Part shown: positions 1-5,139 of the stretch, piece by piece | Position numbering within the stretch: the stretch's first letter is position 1 | Layout: each line of letters starts with the position of its first letter | Assembly: GCA_030636245.1 (NCBI GenBank) | Contig: DAOVXI010000125.1 | Coordinates: forward strand, 1-5,139 | Length of the DNA: 5,139 nucleotides | Reading direction: 5' to 3' | Origin: Deltaproteobacteria bacterium | GTDB taxonomy: Bacteria > Desulfobacterota > GWC2-55-46 > DRQE01 | Translations under genes and position numbers: made by a program | Notes under the pieces: model-generated | Database searches by the model: none | Told to the model about the DNA's origin: nothing | The model's input: the letters and a program-made list of their open reading frames with translations, nothing else

Positions 1-1382
1 ACATGACTCTTGATCGGCACACCGGCATCCATTAGAGCAAGTGAAGCGCCGCAAACAGTTGCCATGGAGCTTGAGCCGTTGCTCTCAAGTATATCGGAGA
101 CGATCCTTACGGTGTAAGGGAAGTCACTGCCTTCAAAATCGAGCGCCCTTCTAACAGCTCTTTCCGCAAGAGCGCCGTGACCTATCTCACGTCTACCCGG
201 ACCTCTTAAAAAACGTGCCTCACCGACACAGAACGGAGGGAAGTTATAGTGAAGCATGAACCTCTTATACTCCCATCCGGTAAGAGCGTCGATCCTCTGC
301 TCGTCATCGGCGGTTCCAAGTGTTGCGATACATATAGACTGAGTCTCGCCACGCGTAAAGAGAGCCGAACCGTGAGTTCTAGGTAAAGTTGAAACCTCAC
401 AGTCAATACCCCTGACTGTTTTATTATCTCTACCGTCAACACGGACATTTTCGCTTAGGATAGTCTCTCTCATTATCTCAGACTTAAGGTCACCTATGAC
501 CGTCTTGATCTCTTTTTCTCTGCCCTCAAGCTCTGAGTCTGTGCTTAATGCCTCAAGGACTTCTTTCTTAACCTCATCCATGCGGCTGTATCTCTCAAGC
601 TTTTCTTTTATCTGAAGAGCTTCTTTTATCTTAGCTACGGCAACCACACTAACCTTTTCGACGAGCGCGTTGTCCTGCTCAGGCGGGATTACATTGAGCT
701 TTGTTTTGCCTAACTCTTTGGCTGCATCTACCTGAAGCTGCAATACACCCTTCATTGATTCCTGAGCAAAGTTAATGGCTTCAACAAGTTCATCCTCTGA
801 GGCATAGTTCGCCCCGCCCTCGACCATTGTAATCCCTGTGTTCGCTCCGGCGACAAGAAGGTCTATATCGCCTGCTTTTTGCTCCTCAAGGCTTGGATTA
901 CAAATAAGCTTACCGTCGATCTTTCCGACCCTGACACAAGCTATCGGACCATTGAAGGGTATGTCTGATATGGAGAGAGCAAATGAGGCTCCTAACATAG
1001 CGATAACCTCAGGGTCATGCTCACTGTCAATGCTCATAACCGTTGCTATTATCTGTGTCTCGACCCTGTAACCCTCGGGGAACATGGGACGAAGAGGTCT
1101 GTCTATAAGGCGTGAGCCAAGAACTTCTTTCTCACTCGGACGACCTTCTCTCTTAAAAAAACCACCCGGTATTTTACCGGCGGCATAGTTCATCTCTGAG
1201 TAGTTAACCGTAAGAGGCATAAAGTCCGCGCCTACGACCGCGTCCTTGCCTCTGCATGCCGTAACCAACACGACCGTATCACCATAAGTAAGTGTACAGG
1301 CGCCATGGGCCTGTTTTGCCATCTTACCTGTTTCTATAACCAGAGGTTTCCCCCCGAATTCTAACTCATAACGTTTAAACAT
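1..1382 (-). CDS. pnp: Polyribonucleotide nucleotidyltransferase (PNPase), 5' part, cut by the window edge
   Basis: PNPase degrades RNA 3'-to-5' by phosphorolysis as a cytoplasmic trimer and is often tied to the RNA degradosome. The reverse-strand frame is open from ATG at 1382 to base 1 (460 codons plus two bases); the usual length is about 700, so the rest lies outside. Seen: first RNase PH-like domain (about residues 1-215) with IPGGFFKREGRPSE (71-84) and RLIDRPLRPMFPEG (91-104); a helical linker (about 235-305); then the second RNase PH domain with VRVDGRD (313-319), LPRTHGSALFTRGETQ (333-348), HYNFPPFCVGE (378-388), RREIGHG (397-403) and the phosphate-site segment ESNGSSSMATVCGASL (433-448). 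The catalytic aspartates of the second core and the KH and S1 RNA-binding domains fall beyond the window. The start is supported by AAGGA (1395-1391), 8 nt upstream. It is the last gene seen in the cluster, 139 nt after rpsO. Confidence 0.97.
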   Translation of the reverse strand, partial: MFKRYELEFGGKPLVIETGKMAKQAHGACTLTYGDTVVLVTACRGKDAVVGADFMPLTVNYSEMNYAAGKIPGGFFKREGRPSEKEVLGSRLIDRPLRPMFPEGYRVETQIIATVMSIDSEHDPEVIAMLGASFALSISDIPFNGPIACVRVGKIDGKLICNPSLEEQKAGDIDLLVAGANTGITMVEGGANYASEDELVEAINFAQESMKGVLQLQVDAAKELGKTKLNVIPPEQDNALVEKVSVVAVAKIKEALQIKEKLERYSRMDEVKKEVLEALSTDSELEGREKEIKTVIGDLKSEIMRETILSENVRVDGRDNKTVRGIDCEVSTLPRTHGSALFTRGETQSICIATLGTADDEQRIDALTGWEYKRFMLHYNFPPFCVGEARFLRGPGRREIGHGALAERAVRRALDFEGSDFPYTVRIVSDILESNGSSSMATVCGASLALMDAGVPIKSH

Positions 1383-1397
1383 TTTAATTTTCCTTTC

Positions 1398-1423
1398 GCC
1401 TACGTACAACTTAGCCTACGTAC
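1398..1423. repeat. Tandem 10-bp direct repeat in the pnp leader
   Basis: GCCTACGTAC occurs at 1398-1407 and again at 1414-1423 (plus-strand reading), separated by AACTTA. Each copy contains the self-complementary TACGTA, so in the transcript the two copies can pair with each other as a 6-bp stem with a 10-nt loop. The proximal copy is only a few bases upstream of the pnp Shine-Dalgarno. The repeat is visible directly; any role, such as a binding site for a regulator or for PNPase itself, is inference. Confidence 0.6.
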
Positions 1424-1438
1424 TGCAACTCGAATAAA

Positions 1439-1466
1439 ATTATCTCGCCTGCATACCAAAAGTCAG
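1439..1466 (-). promoter_or_regulatory. Possible pnp promoter
   Basis: On the minus strand, CTGACT (1466-1461, four of six matches to TTGACA) lies 16 nt before GATAAT (1444-1439, five of six matches to TATAAT), about 57 nt upstream of the pnp start. E. coli pnp also has its own promoter after rpsO, which makes one plausible here. The -35-like box overlaps the distal arm of the adjacent hairpin. Matches of this quality arise by chance, so this is only a candidate. Confidence 0.3.
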
Positions 1467-1506
1467 AGCAACACACAGACCGACCCCATGTCGGTAGTGT
1501 TTGACT
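1461..1506 (-). promoter_or_regulatory. Long imperfect hairpin between rpsO and pnp (leader structure or attenuator)
   Basis: Reading the minus strand, three complementary blocks nest in order: AGTCA (1506-1502) with TGACT (1465-1461), AACAC (1501-1497) with GTGTT (1474-1470), and ACCGAC (1495-1490) with GTCGGT (1484-1479), around a 5-nt loop ATGGG. That gives 16 base pairs with two asymmetric internal loops. Only a short TTTT follows, so a strong intrinsic terminator is unlikely, though partial attenuation is possible. In E. coli the same intergenic position holds a terminator/attenuator and a stem cut by RNase III that controls pnp. An equivalent role here is inferred from position and shape. 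Confidence 0.5.
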
Positions 1507-1521
1507 GACCGTACTGCTATA

Positions 1522-1788
1522 TTAACGTCTAAGTCCGAGCTCGCTGATAAGTGTCTTATAGCGATCAACGCTCTTCTTCTTAAGATAATCCAAAAGTCTT
1601 CTTCTTCTTCCGACCATCTTTAATAGACCCCTTCTCGAGTGATGATCACCCTTGTGAGCCTTAAGATGAGTGTCCAAATAGTTTATCTTTTCAGTCAATA
1701 ATGCGACCTGCACCTCCGGTGAACCAGTGTCGCTGGCATTGGTCTTGAACTTACCAATTACTTCCTGTTTTCTCTCAGGAGTAAGCAT
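1522..1788 (-). CDS. rpsO: 30S ribosomal protein S15
   Basis: S15 is a primary-binding protein of the small subunit that contacts the central domain of 16S rRNA (helices 20-22) and nucleates platform assembly with S6/S18. The product has 88 residues, against the usual 88-89, and is collinear with the family: DTGSPEVQVALLT (20-32), then H41, then KGDHHSRRGLLKMVG (46-60), an arginine-rich stretch (61-64) and LDYLKKK (66-72). H41, D48 and S51 match the conserved rRNA-contact residues. The ATG at 1788 is preceded by a full AGGAGG (1805-1800) with an 11-nt gap, a strong though slightly distant site. The gene stands apart from truB by 148 nt and from pnp by 139 nt, unlike the overlapping genes upstream, which fits extra promoters or its own leader control. 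S15 often represses its own mRNA, but I cannot identify its site here. Confidence 0.98.
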   Translation of the reverse strand: MLTPERKQEVIGKFKTNASDTGSPEVQVALLTEKINYLDTHLKAHKGDHHSRRGLLKMVGRRRRLLDYLKKKSVDRYKTLISELGLRR

Positions 1789-1936
1789 ATTCTCTTCTAC
1801 CTCCTTCTCTTTCTTGTTTTTTATTGTGTTTGTTAGTTGTTTTTATCAAATATTAAAGAAATATATTAGCACTTTAAAAGCTTCAAGTTAAGTGTTTTCT
1901 TACAAAAAGGCTCAAGATACCGCTGCAACAGCCATT
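1789..1936 (-). promoter_or_regulatory. AT-rich rpsO leader with a possible promoter
   Basis: No gene is present in these 148 nt. The middle is strongly AT-rich. On the minus strand TTGAAG (1886-1881) lies 15 nt before TATATT (1865-1860), and an overlapping alternative is TG-C-TAATAT, which resembles an extended -10. Either could give rpsO its own promoter, as in E. coli. A weak fold is possible between CACTTAA (1894-1888) and TTAAAGTG (1877-1870, one bulged base). The last 20 nt before the gene are purine-rich and contain the strong AGGAGG. I cannot decide between promoter and structured leader from sequence alone. Confidence 0.35.
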
Positions 1937-1938
1937 TT
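1904..1938 (-). terminator. Weak terminator-like fold at the truB stop
   Basis: On the minus strand AAAATGGCT (1938-1930) can pair with AGCCTTTTT (1912-1904): four GC-rich pairs, one T-T mismatch, then four A-T pairs ending in a T5 run. The first arm overlaps the truB stop codon. The loop of about 17 nt contains its own small GCTG/CAGC hairpin that would compete. At best this is a leaky intrinsic terminator between truB and rpsO. Confidence 0.3.
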
Positions 1939-2638
1939 ACGCTACATTTCGCTTTGAGATCAGTGTTTCAAGAGGTATTATGGCCTTTATCAGCTCATCC
2001 TTGGAAACCGTAGAGTCCGTAGCAGCATCAATCGAAAAGTTACCGCTCTTTGTACGTCTTAACTCCTTTAGGTACGCGCCTGAGCCAAGCTTCTCACCTG
2101 CGTCATAACAAATGCTCCTGACATACGTACCGCCTGAACAACTCACGGTAAACTCGACCGTAGGTATATCGACCTTGGTTATATCCATTGAGAAGATCTC
2201 AATGGTCTTTGGCTCACGCTCTATGGTAACGCCTTTCCTCGCGAGCTTATAAAGAGGCACACCGCCTTTTTTAACAGCAGAGTACATCGGTGGTACCTGC
2301 TCGCTTTTACCAAGAAAACCTTTTAACACGTCCACTACATCATCTTCACTAATGCCGTCATATCCTTTGTTCTCTATAACCTTACCTTCTGCGTCATAGG
2401 TATCCGTAACCGAGCCGAGTTCCATCGTAACCTCATACTCTTTTCCGCCTACACCAAGCACGGAGGCTGATTTTGTGGCTTTATTTATGACAAGCGGCAG
2501 TACGCCTGTTGCCATCGGATCAAGGGTGCCGAGGTGACCTACCTTCTTTGCGCCTAATGTTCTCTTTACCCTCGAAACTATATCATGCGAGGTAAAGCCC
2601 TTTGGCTTATCTATTACGATCACACCGTCCGGGACCAT
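1937..2638 (-). CDS. truB: tRNA pseudouridine(55) synthase TruB
   Basis: TruB isomerises U55 in the T-loop of nearly all elongator tRNAs and also helps tRNA folding. Seen in the 233 residues: motif I KPKGFTSHD (11-19), the catalytic block GHLGTLDPMATGVLPL (34-49) with D40 as nucleophile, KEYEVTMELG (66-75) with Y68 at the conserved base-stacking position, PPMYSAVK (116-123), and GGTYVRS (169-175) with R174 as the conserved arginine, followed by LKELRRTKSGNFSI (190-203). The protein ends about 30 residues after this core, so it appears to lack the C-terminal PUA-like domain found in longer members of about 300 residues. The catalytic domain is complete. Its ATG overlaps the nrnA stop as TAATG, and AAGGAG (2655-2650) lies 11 nt upstream inside nrnA, indicating translational coupling. 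No ribF follows. Confidence 0.96.
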   Translation of the reverse strand: MVPDGVIVIDKPKGFTSHDIVSRVKRTLGAKKVGHLGTLDPMATGVLPLVINKATKSASVLGVGGKEYEVTMELGSVTDTYDAEGKVIENKGYDGISEDDVVDVLKGFLGKSEQVPPMYSAVKKGGVPLYKLARKGVTIEREPKTIEIFSMDITKVDIPTVEFTVSCSGGTYVRSICYDAGEKLGSGAYLKELRRTKSGNFSIDAATDSTVSKDELIKAIIPLETLISKRNVA

Positions 2639-3603
2639 TATGAGTTAAGCTCCTTACCAACAGCTTCAAGGATTATATCTCTTACTTCAGTTATTCCACC
2701 CTTCAGGGCCGCTCCGGCGGCATTCGTATGCCCTCCACCTCCAAAGCTCTCGGCAACACTCGCGACATCTACTTCTTTTTTGCTGCGTAGACTCGCCTTG
2801 CATATTCCGTCTCCGGCTTCCCTGATCAATATCCCGACATCAACACCCTTTATGGCGCGTGCGAAGTTTACGAAGCCGTCGGCAAGCTCTTTCTTGGCCC
2901 CTGTTGTGCGAAGCATCTCGTCTGTCAAGACAAGTGAAGCGACTCGTCCGTCAACGTGCATCTTAAGGGTTTGAAGCACAAGGCCCATGAGCTCAAACCT
3001 GACCGCGGGATAACTCTCATAAACCCTCATTGATATCTCTCTCGGATCGGCACCGAGCTCCACCAGCTCTCCGGCCTTTCTGAAAGCCTCTGCCGTTGAA
3101 GAGCTATAGCGGAAGGAACCCGTGTCCGTGTGTATCGCAACATAAAGGTTGGTTGCAACATCCTTTGATATCTCAAAACCGCCTGCTCTAAGAAAATCAT
3201 AGACAACCTCTCCGGCGGCACTTGCGTGTGCGTGGACTATATTTATATCGCCGAAGTTATCATTTGTCTTATGATGGTCAAGGTTCACTATTGTGCCCTT
3301 GCCTTCAAAGTTCTCATACTCCTCGCCAAGCCTTGAAAGCTGGCCGCAGTCGGTTGCGAATGTAGCGTCTATGTTATCTATATCCTTAAGCGTATGAACG
3401 GCCGTATCCATGCCTGGAAGAAACCCGTATGGCTCAGGGGCGCCTTCTTCCGTAAAGGCGAAGACCTCTTTGCCTGCGTCCCTTAAGGCCAGCGTAAGCC
3501 CAAGCATCGAACCAAGCGCATCACCCTCGGGATTAACATGGGTTATCACGATGAACCGCTTACCGTTCTTTGCCACCTCTATTGCTTCGTCAAATATACT
3601 CAT
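2638..3603 (-). CDS. nrnA: DHH/DHHA1 phosphoesterase, NrnA-like (nanoRNase / pAp phosphatase family)
   Basis: Members of this family are Mn-dependent enzymes that degrade 2-5 nt RNAs to mononucleotides, and many also dephosphorylate pAp; some act on cyclic dinucleotides or their linear products. Seen in 321 residues: motif I THVNPEGDALGS (21-32), motif II around D85 (TDCGQLSRLG), the signature DHH at 109-111, motif IV AIHTDTGSFRYSS (156-168) with D160, and the DHHA1 substrate-binding GGGGHTNAAG (288-297). The length is normal for NrnA and rules out full-length RecJ. One oddity is E26, where most relatives have aspartate in motif I. The ATG overlaps the rbfA stop by ATGA, with GAAGGG a few bases upstream. 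Its place before pnp joins two 3'-end RNA-decay steps in one transcript: PNPase leaves short oligonucleotides and this enzyme could finish them. Exact substrate is inferred. Confidence 0.9.
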   Translation of the reverse strand: MSIFDEAIEVAKNGKRFIVITHVNPEGDALGSMLGLTLALRDAGKEVFAFTEEGAPEPYGFLPGMDTAVHTLKDIDNIDATFATDCGQLSRLGEEYENFEGKGTIVNLDHHKTNDNFGDINIVHAHASAAGEVVYDFLRAGGFEISKDVATNLYVAIHTDTGSFRYSSSTAEAFRKAGELVELGADPREISMRVYESYPAVRFELMGLVLQTLKMHVDGRVASLVLTDEMLRTTGAKKELADGFVNFARAIKGVDVGILIREAGDGICKASLRSKKEVDVASVAESFGGGGHTNAAGAALKGGITEVRDIILEAVGKELNS

Positions 3604-3965
3604 TCCAGCCCTTCATTCTCATCCGTGTCAATGTCCTTCAAGACCTCTTCTATGTGGCTTGAGTACTCAAGCGAGTCGTCATACATAAAAGAGACAGTCG
3701 GTATGTTCTTTAGAGTTAATTTCTTTGCAAGCTCACGCCTTATGAAACCGCAGGCGCTGTTAAGCCCTTGAAGACTCTTTTCTATCTCATCCTTTTCAGC
3801 TAACATGCTGAAAAATACCTTTGCGTTCTTAAGGTCCTTGCTAAGCTTAACCCCTGTAATTGTAACCAGACCAATCCTGGGATCCTTAAGCTCACCCCTT
3901 AGGATGATCGTTGCGACCTCTTGCCTTATAAGATCGGCAACTCTATCTACTCTACTGTATTGCAT
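3600..3965 (-). CDS. rbfA: 30S ribosome-binding factor A
   Basis: RbfA is a small KH-fold assembly factor that binds immature 30S subunits near the 16S 5' end and is needed for growth in the cold in E. coli. The 121 residues match the family throughout: RVDRVADLIRQEVATII (5-21), KDPRIGLVTITGVKLSKDL (27-45), the Ala-x-Gly kink of the type II KH fold in SACGFIRRELAKKL (70-83), IPTVSF (88-93) and DDSLE (96-100). The acidic tail after about residue 111 is variable in the family. The start at 3965 fits the family N-terminus, and no nearby alternative is better, yet no Shine-Dalgarno lies within 20 nt: the bases just upstream are T7-ATT following a hairpin. The nearest AGGA (3998-3995) is 29 nt away. 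The stop overlaps the nrnA start by ATGA. Confidence 0.96.
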   Translation of the reverse strand: MQYSRVDRVADLIRQEVATIILRGELKDPRIGLVTITGVKLSKDLKNAKVFFSMLAEKDEIEKSLQGLNSACGFIRRELAKKLTLKNIPTVSFMYDDSLEYSSHIEEVLKDIDTDENEGLE

Positions 3966-3968
3966 AAT

Positions 3969-3998
3969 AAAAAAAGGCCTCGAAGGCCGCTTGTTCCT
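3969..3998 (-). terminator. Terminator-like hairpin covering the rbfA initiation region (candidate attenuator)
   Basis: On the minus strand GGCCT (3988-3984) pairs with AGGCC (3980-3976) around a TCG loop, followed at once by seven T residues (3975-3969) and, three bases later, the rbfA ATG. It begins a few bases after the DUF503 stop. A GC-rich 5-bp stem with a T7 run has the form of a short intrinsic terminator, but it lies inside a co-oriented operon, so it must be read through to some degree. The only AGGA (3998-3995) is on the far side of the hairpin; folding would bring it closer to the start codon. It may tune transcription or translation of rbfA. Confidence 0.6.
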
Positions 3999-3999
3999 A

Positions 4000-4287
4000 T
4001 CAGTAATTTATAAGTTCTATTGTTTCGTCTATTATCTCAAAGGCCGAGATATTCGCTGAATAATCCATGACCTTATTTAGCATGGCGTTCACGATCTTTT
4101 TGTCACTACCTGCCACCGCTATCCCTATGACAGATCTTTGCCAAAGGTCCTGGGCTCCAACCTCTGCGATCGATACATTAAAGCGGTTACTTATGTTGTC
4201 CTTAAATTTTCTTAAGACCTGACGCTTACTCTTAAGCGACTGGCAATCATATATCAAAAGCTCAAGCCGACATACACCTACTACCAT
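4000..4287 (-). CDS. DUF503 family protein (YlxP-like)
   Basis: A small conserved protein of 95 residues, in the usual size range for DUF503. Recognised from the N-terminal strand MVVGVCRLEL (1-10), SLKSKRQVLRKFKD (17-30) and the family hallmark RFNVSIAEVGAQDLWQRSVIG (35-55; key residues N37, V38, E42, D47, W49, Q50, R51). The family has a ferredoxin-like alpha/beta fold. It has no firmly established function that I know of, although its steady place between infB and rbfA (ylxP in Bacillus) points to translation or ribosome assembly. No signal peptide or membrane segment is seen. The ATG follows the infB stop by 3 nt. The overlapping TAGGAT puts AGGA just 1 nt from the ATG, too close for a normal site, so translation probably relies on ribosomes finishing infB. 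Confidence 0.9.
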   Translation of the reverse strand: MVVGVCRLELLIYDCQSLKSKRQVLRKFKDNISNRFNVSIAEVGAQDLWQRSVIGIAVAGSDKKIVNAMLNKVMDYSANISAFEIIDETIELINY

Positions 4288-4290
4288 ATC

Positions 4291-5139
4291 CTATGAAAGC
4301 TTCGCGGCTTCCTCTTTAAGGACATATGCCTCGATGAAATCGCCGACCTTAATATCATTATAACCCTCGATGCCTATGCCGCACTCATAACCCGCGGCAA
4401 CTTCCTTGGCATCTTCCTTAAATCTCTTGAGTGAAGAGATATCACCCTCGTAAAGAACAACGTTATCTCTAACAAGTCTGACCTTGGCGTTCCTTACTAT
4501 CTTGCCATCGGTAACATAACAACCGGCGATATTCCCTACCTTTGTAACCCTGAAGACCTCTCTTATCTCGGCCCTGCCAAGCTCTTCTTCCCTTATGATC
4601 GGCTCAAGCAGACCTTCCATCGCCTTCTTTATATCATCAACTACGTTATAAATAACGTTATAAAGCCTTACGTCTACCGACTCAACCTCTGCTATCTTGG
4701 TAGCCTTTGACTCCGGCCTCACGTTAAAACCTACGACTATTGCGTTAGAGGCGGAGGCGAGCATAACATCACCCTCGGTTATACCTCCGGCAGCGCTGTG
4801 TATCACCTTGACACCAACCTCCGGGGTTGAGAGCTTTAACAGAGCTTCCTTTACGGCCTCGATCGAACCGTGCACGTCGCCCTTCACAACAACATTTAGC
4901 TCTTTAACGTCACCCTGGCTTATCTGATCAAAGAGGTCGTCAAGGCTGACCTTAGCGTGCTTACCTCTTTCCTGCTCCACTATCTTTTTCTGACGCATGC
5001 CTGCTATTTGCCGGGCAGTTGCCTCGTCCTTTACAACACTAAAGATATCGCCCGAGTCCGGCACGCCGGAAAGTCCGATCAACTCAACAGGCATACTTGG
5101 TCCGGCCGTTGTTATCTTCTTACCCCAATCACTCACCAT
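4291..5139 (-). CDS. infB: Translation initiation factor IF-2, C-terminal part, cut by the window edge
   Basis: IF2 is the GTPase that delivers fMet-tRNA to the 30S subunit and promotes 50S joining. Only the last 282 residues are here; the ATG-like codon at 5139 is an internal methionine at the edge, and the G domain lies outside. Fragment numbering: the end of the beta-barrel domain with PVELIGLSGVPDSGD (17-31), a charged linker helix (about 40-75), domain C1 with VVKGDVHGSIEAV (84-96), ITEGDVMLASASNAIVVGFN (120-139), then the connecting helix KKAMEGLLEP (171-180). The fMet-tRNA-binding C2 domain follows with GRAEIREVF (188-196), VGNIAGCYVTDGKI (201-214) containing the conserved cysteine C207, SSLKRFKEDAKEV (235-247) and GYECGIGIE (250-258). 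The C-terminus is complete and ends in TAG at 4293-4291. It is the most upstream gene visible and leads directly into DUF503. Confidence 0.97.
   Translation of the reverse strand: MVSDWGKKITTAGPSMPVELIGLSGVPDSGDIFSVVKDEATARQIAGMRQKKIVEQERGKHAKVSLDDLFDQISQGDVKELNVVVKGDVHGSIEAVKEALLKLSTPEVGVKVIHSAAGGITEGDVMLASASNAIVVGFNVRPESKATKIAEVESVDVRLYNVIYNVVDDIKKAMEGLLEPIIREEELGRAEIREVFRVTKVGNIAGCYVTDGKIVRNAKVRLVRDNVVLYEGDISSLKRFKEDAKEVAAGYECGIGIEGYNDIKVGDFIEAYVLKEEAAKLS

Noticed and set aside
206..448. Minus-strand 80-residue open frame
   Set aside because: It lies wholly within pnp in another frame. The pnp frame through the same bases encodes highly conserved PNPase motifs, and this frame resembles nothing I know.
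838..1071. Plus-strand 77-residue open frame
   Set aside because: Antisense to the first RNase PH domain of pnp; no ribosome-binding site or recognisable domain.
1..1382. Possible frameshift in pnp
   Set aside because: Translating the reverse strand from 1382 gives one unbroken frame to base 1 with all expected motifs in order. It only lacks a stop because the window ends.
2585..2974. Plus-strand 129-residue open frame
   Set aside because: Antisense to the truB start and the nrnA 3' part, both clear family members. Its Ser/Pro/Ala-rich make-up is typical of an antisense shadow.
2638..3603. RecJ exonuclease as the identity of the DHH gene
   Set aside because: RecJ is usually 550 residues or more with an OB fold after DHHA1. 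This protein is 321 residues with the short NrnA layout and the GGGGHTNAAG ending.
3410..3771. Overlapping plus-strand frames of 92 and 77 residues
   Set aside because: Antisense to the 5' end of nrnA and the 3' end of rbfA; they overlap each other and show no domain.
3805..4059. Plus-strand 84-residue open frame with a hydrophobic tail
   Set aside because: Antisense to rbfA and the DUF503-rbfA hairpin. The hydrophobic, Tyr/Phe-rich end comes from reading the A/T run and the antisense of DUF503, not from a membrane gene.
4697..4927. Plus-strand 76-residue open frame
   Set aside because: Antisense to the strongly conserved C1 domain of IF2.
1..5139. Mobile element, CRISPR array, defence island or other new system
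   Set aside because: All genes are conserved housekeeping genes in a known order and orientation; no inverted repeat ends, transposase, spacer-repeat pattern or foreign gene is visible.

Overview
The window is a stretch of bacterial housekeeping DNA. All seven protein genes lie on the minus strand, so transcription runs from high to low coordinates: infB (3' part) - DUF503/ylxP-like - rbfA - nrnA-like DHH phosphoesterase - truB - rpsO - pnp (5' part). This is the infB-to-pnp part of the widespread nusA-infB translation and RNA-metabolism operon. The products act in translation initiation (IF2), 30S maturation (RbfA), tRNA U55 pseudouridylation (TruB), the 30S ribosome (S15) and RNA turnover (NrnA-like, PNPase).

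Organism: a bacterium of moderate GC. Having DUF503 between infB and rbfA, a DHH/NrnA-like gene between rbfA and truB, and no ribF between truB and rpsO recalls Desulfobacterota/Deltaproteobacteria such as Geobacter, or related Gram-negative phyla. The protein sequences fit this, but I cannot name a genus. E. coli lacks DUF503 and nrnA at this locus. Firmicutes often carry ribF after truB.

Layout by region: 5139-4291 is the IF2 C-terminal half, cut by the window edge. 4287-4000 is DUF503, 3 nt downstream of infB. A 34-nt gap holds a short GC hairpin followed by T7, directly upstream of the rbfA start. rbfA (3965-3600) overlaps nrnA (3603-2638) by ATGA, and nrnA overlaps truB (2638-1937) by TAATG, so these three are tightly coupled. 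1936-1789 is an AT-rich leader ahead of rpsO with a weak terminator-like fold and a possible promoter. rpsO is 1788-1522. 1521-1383 is the pnp leader, with a long imperfect hairpin, a possible promoter and a tandem 10-bp repeat beside the pnp ribosome-binding site. pnp starts at 1382 and leaves the window at base 1 in an open frame.

I see no mobile element, CRISPR array, tRNA, rRNA or new defence or biosynthetic system. The points worth a second look are regulatory: the hairpins ahead of rbfA and pnp fall at places where E. coli is known to control this operon (cold-shock antitermination, and RNase III/PNPase autoregulation).
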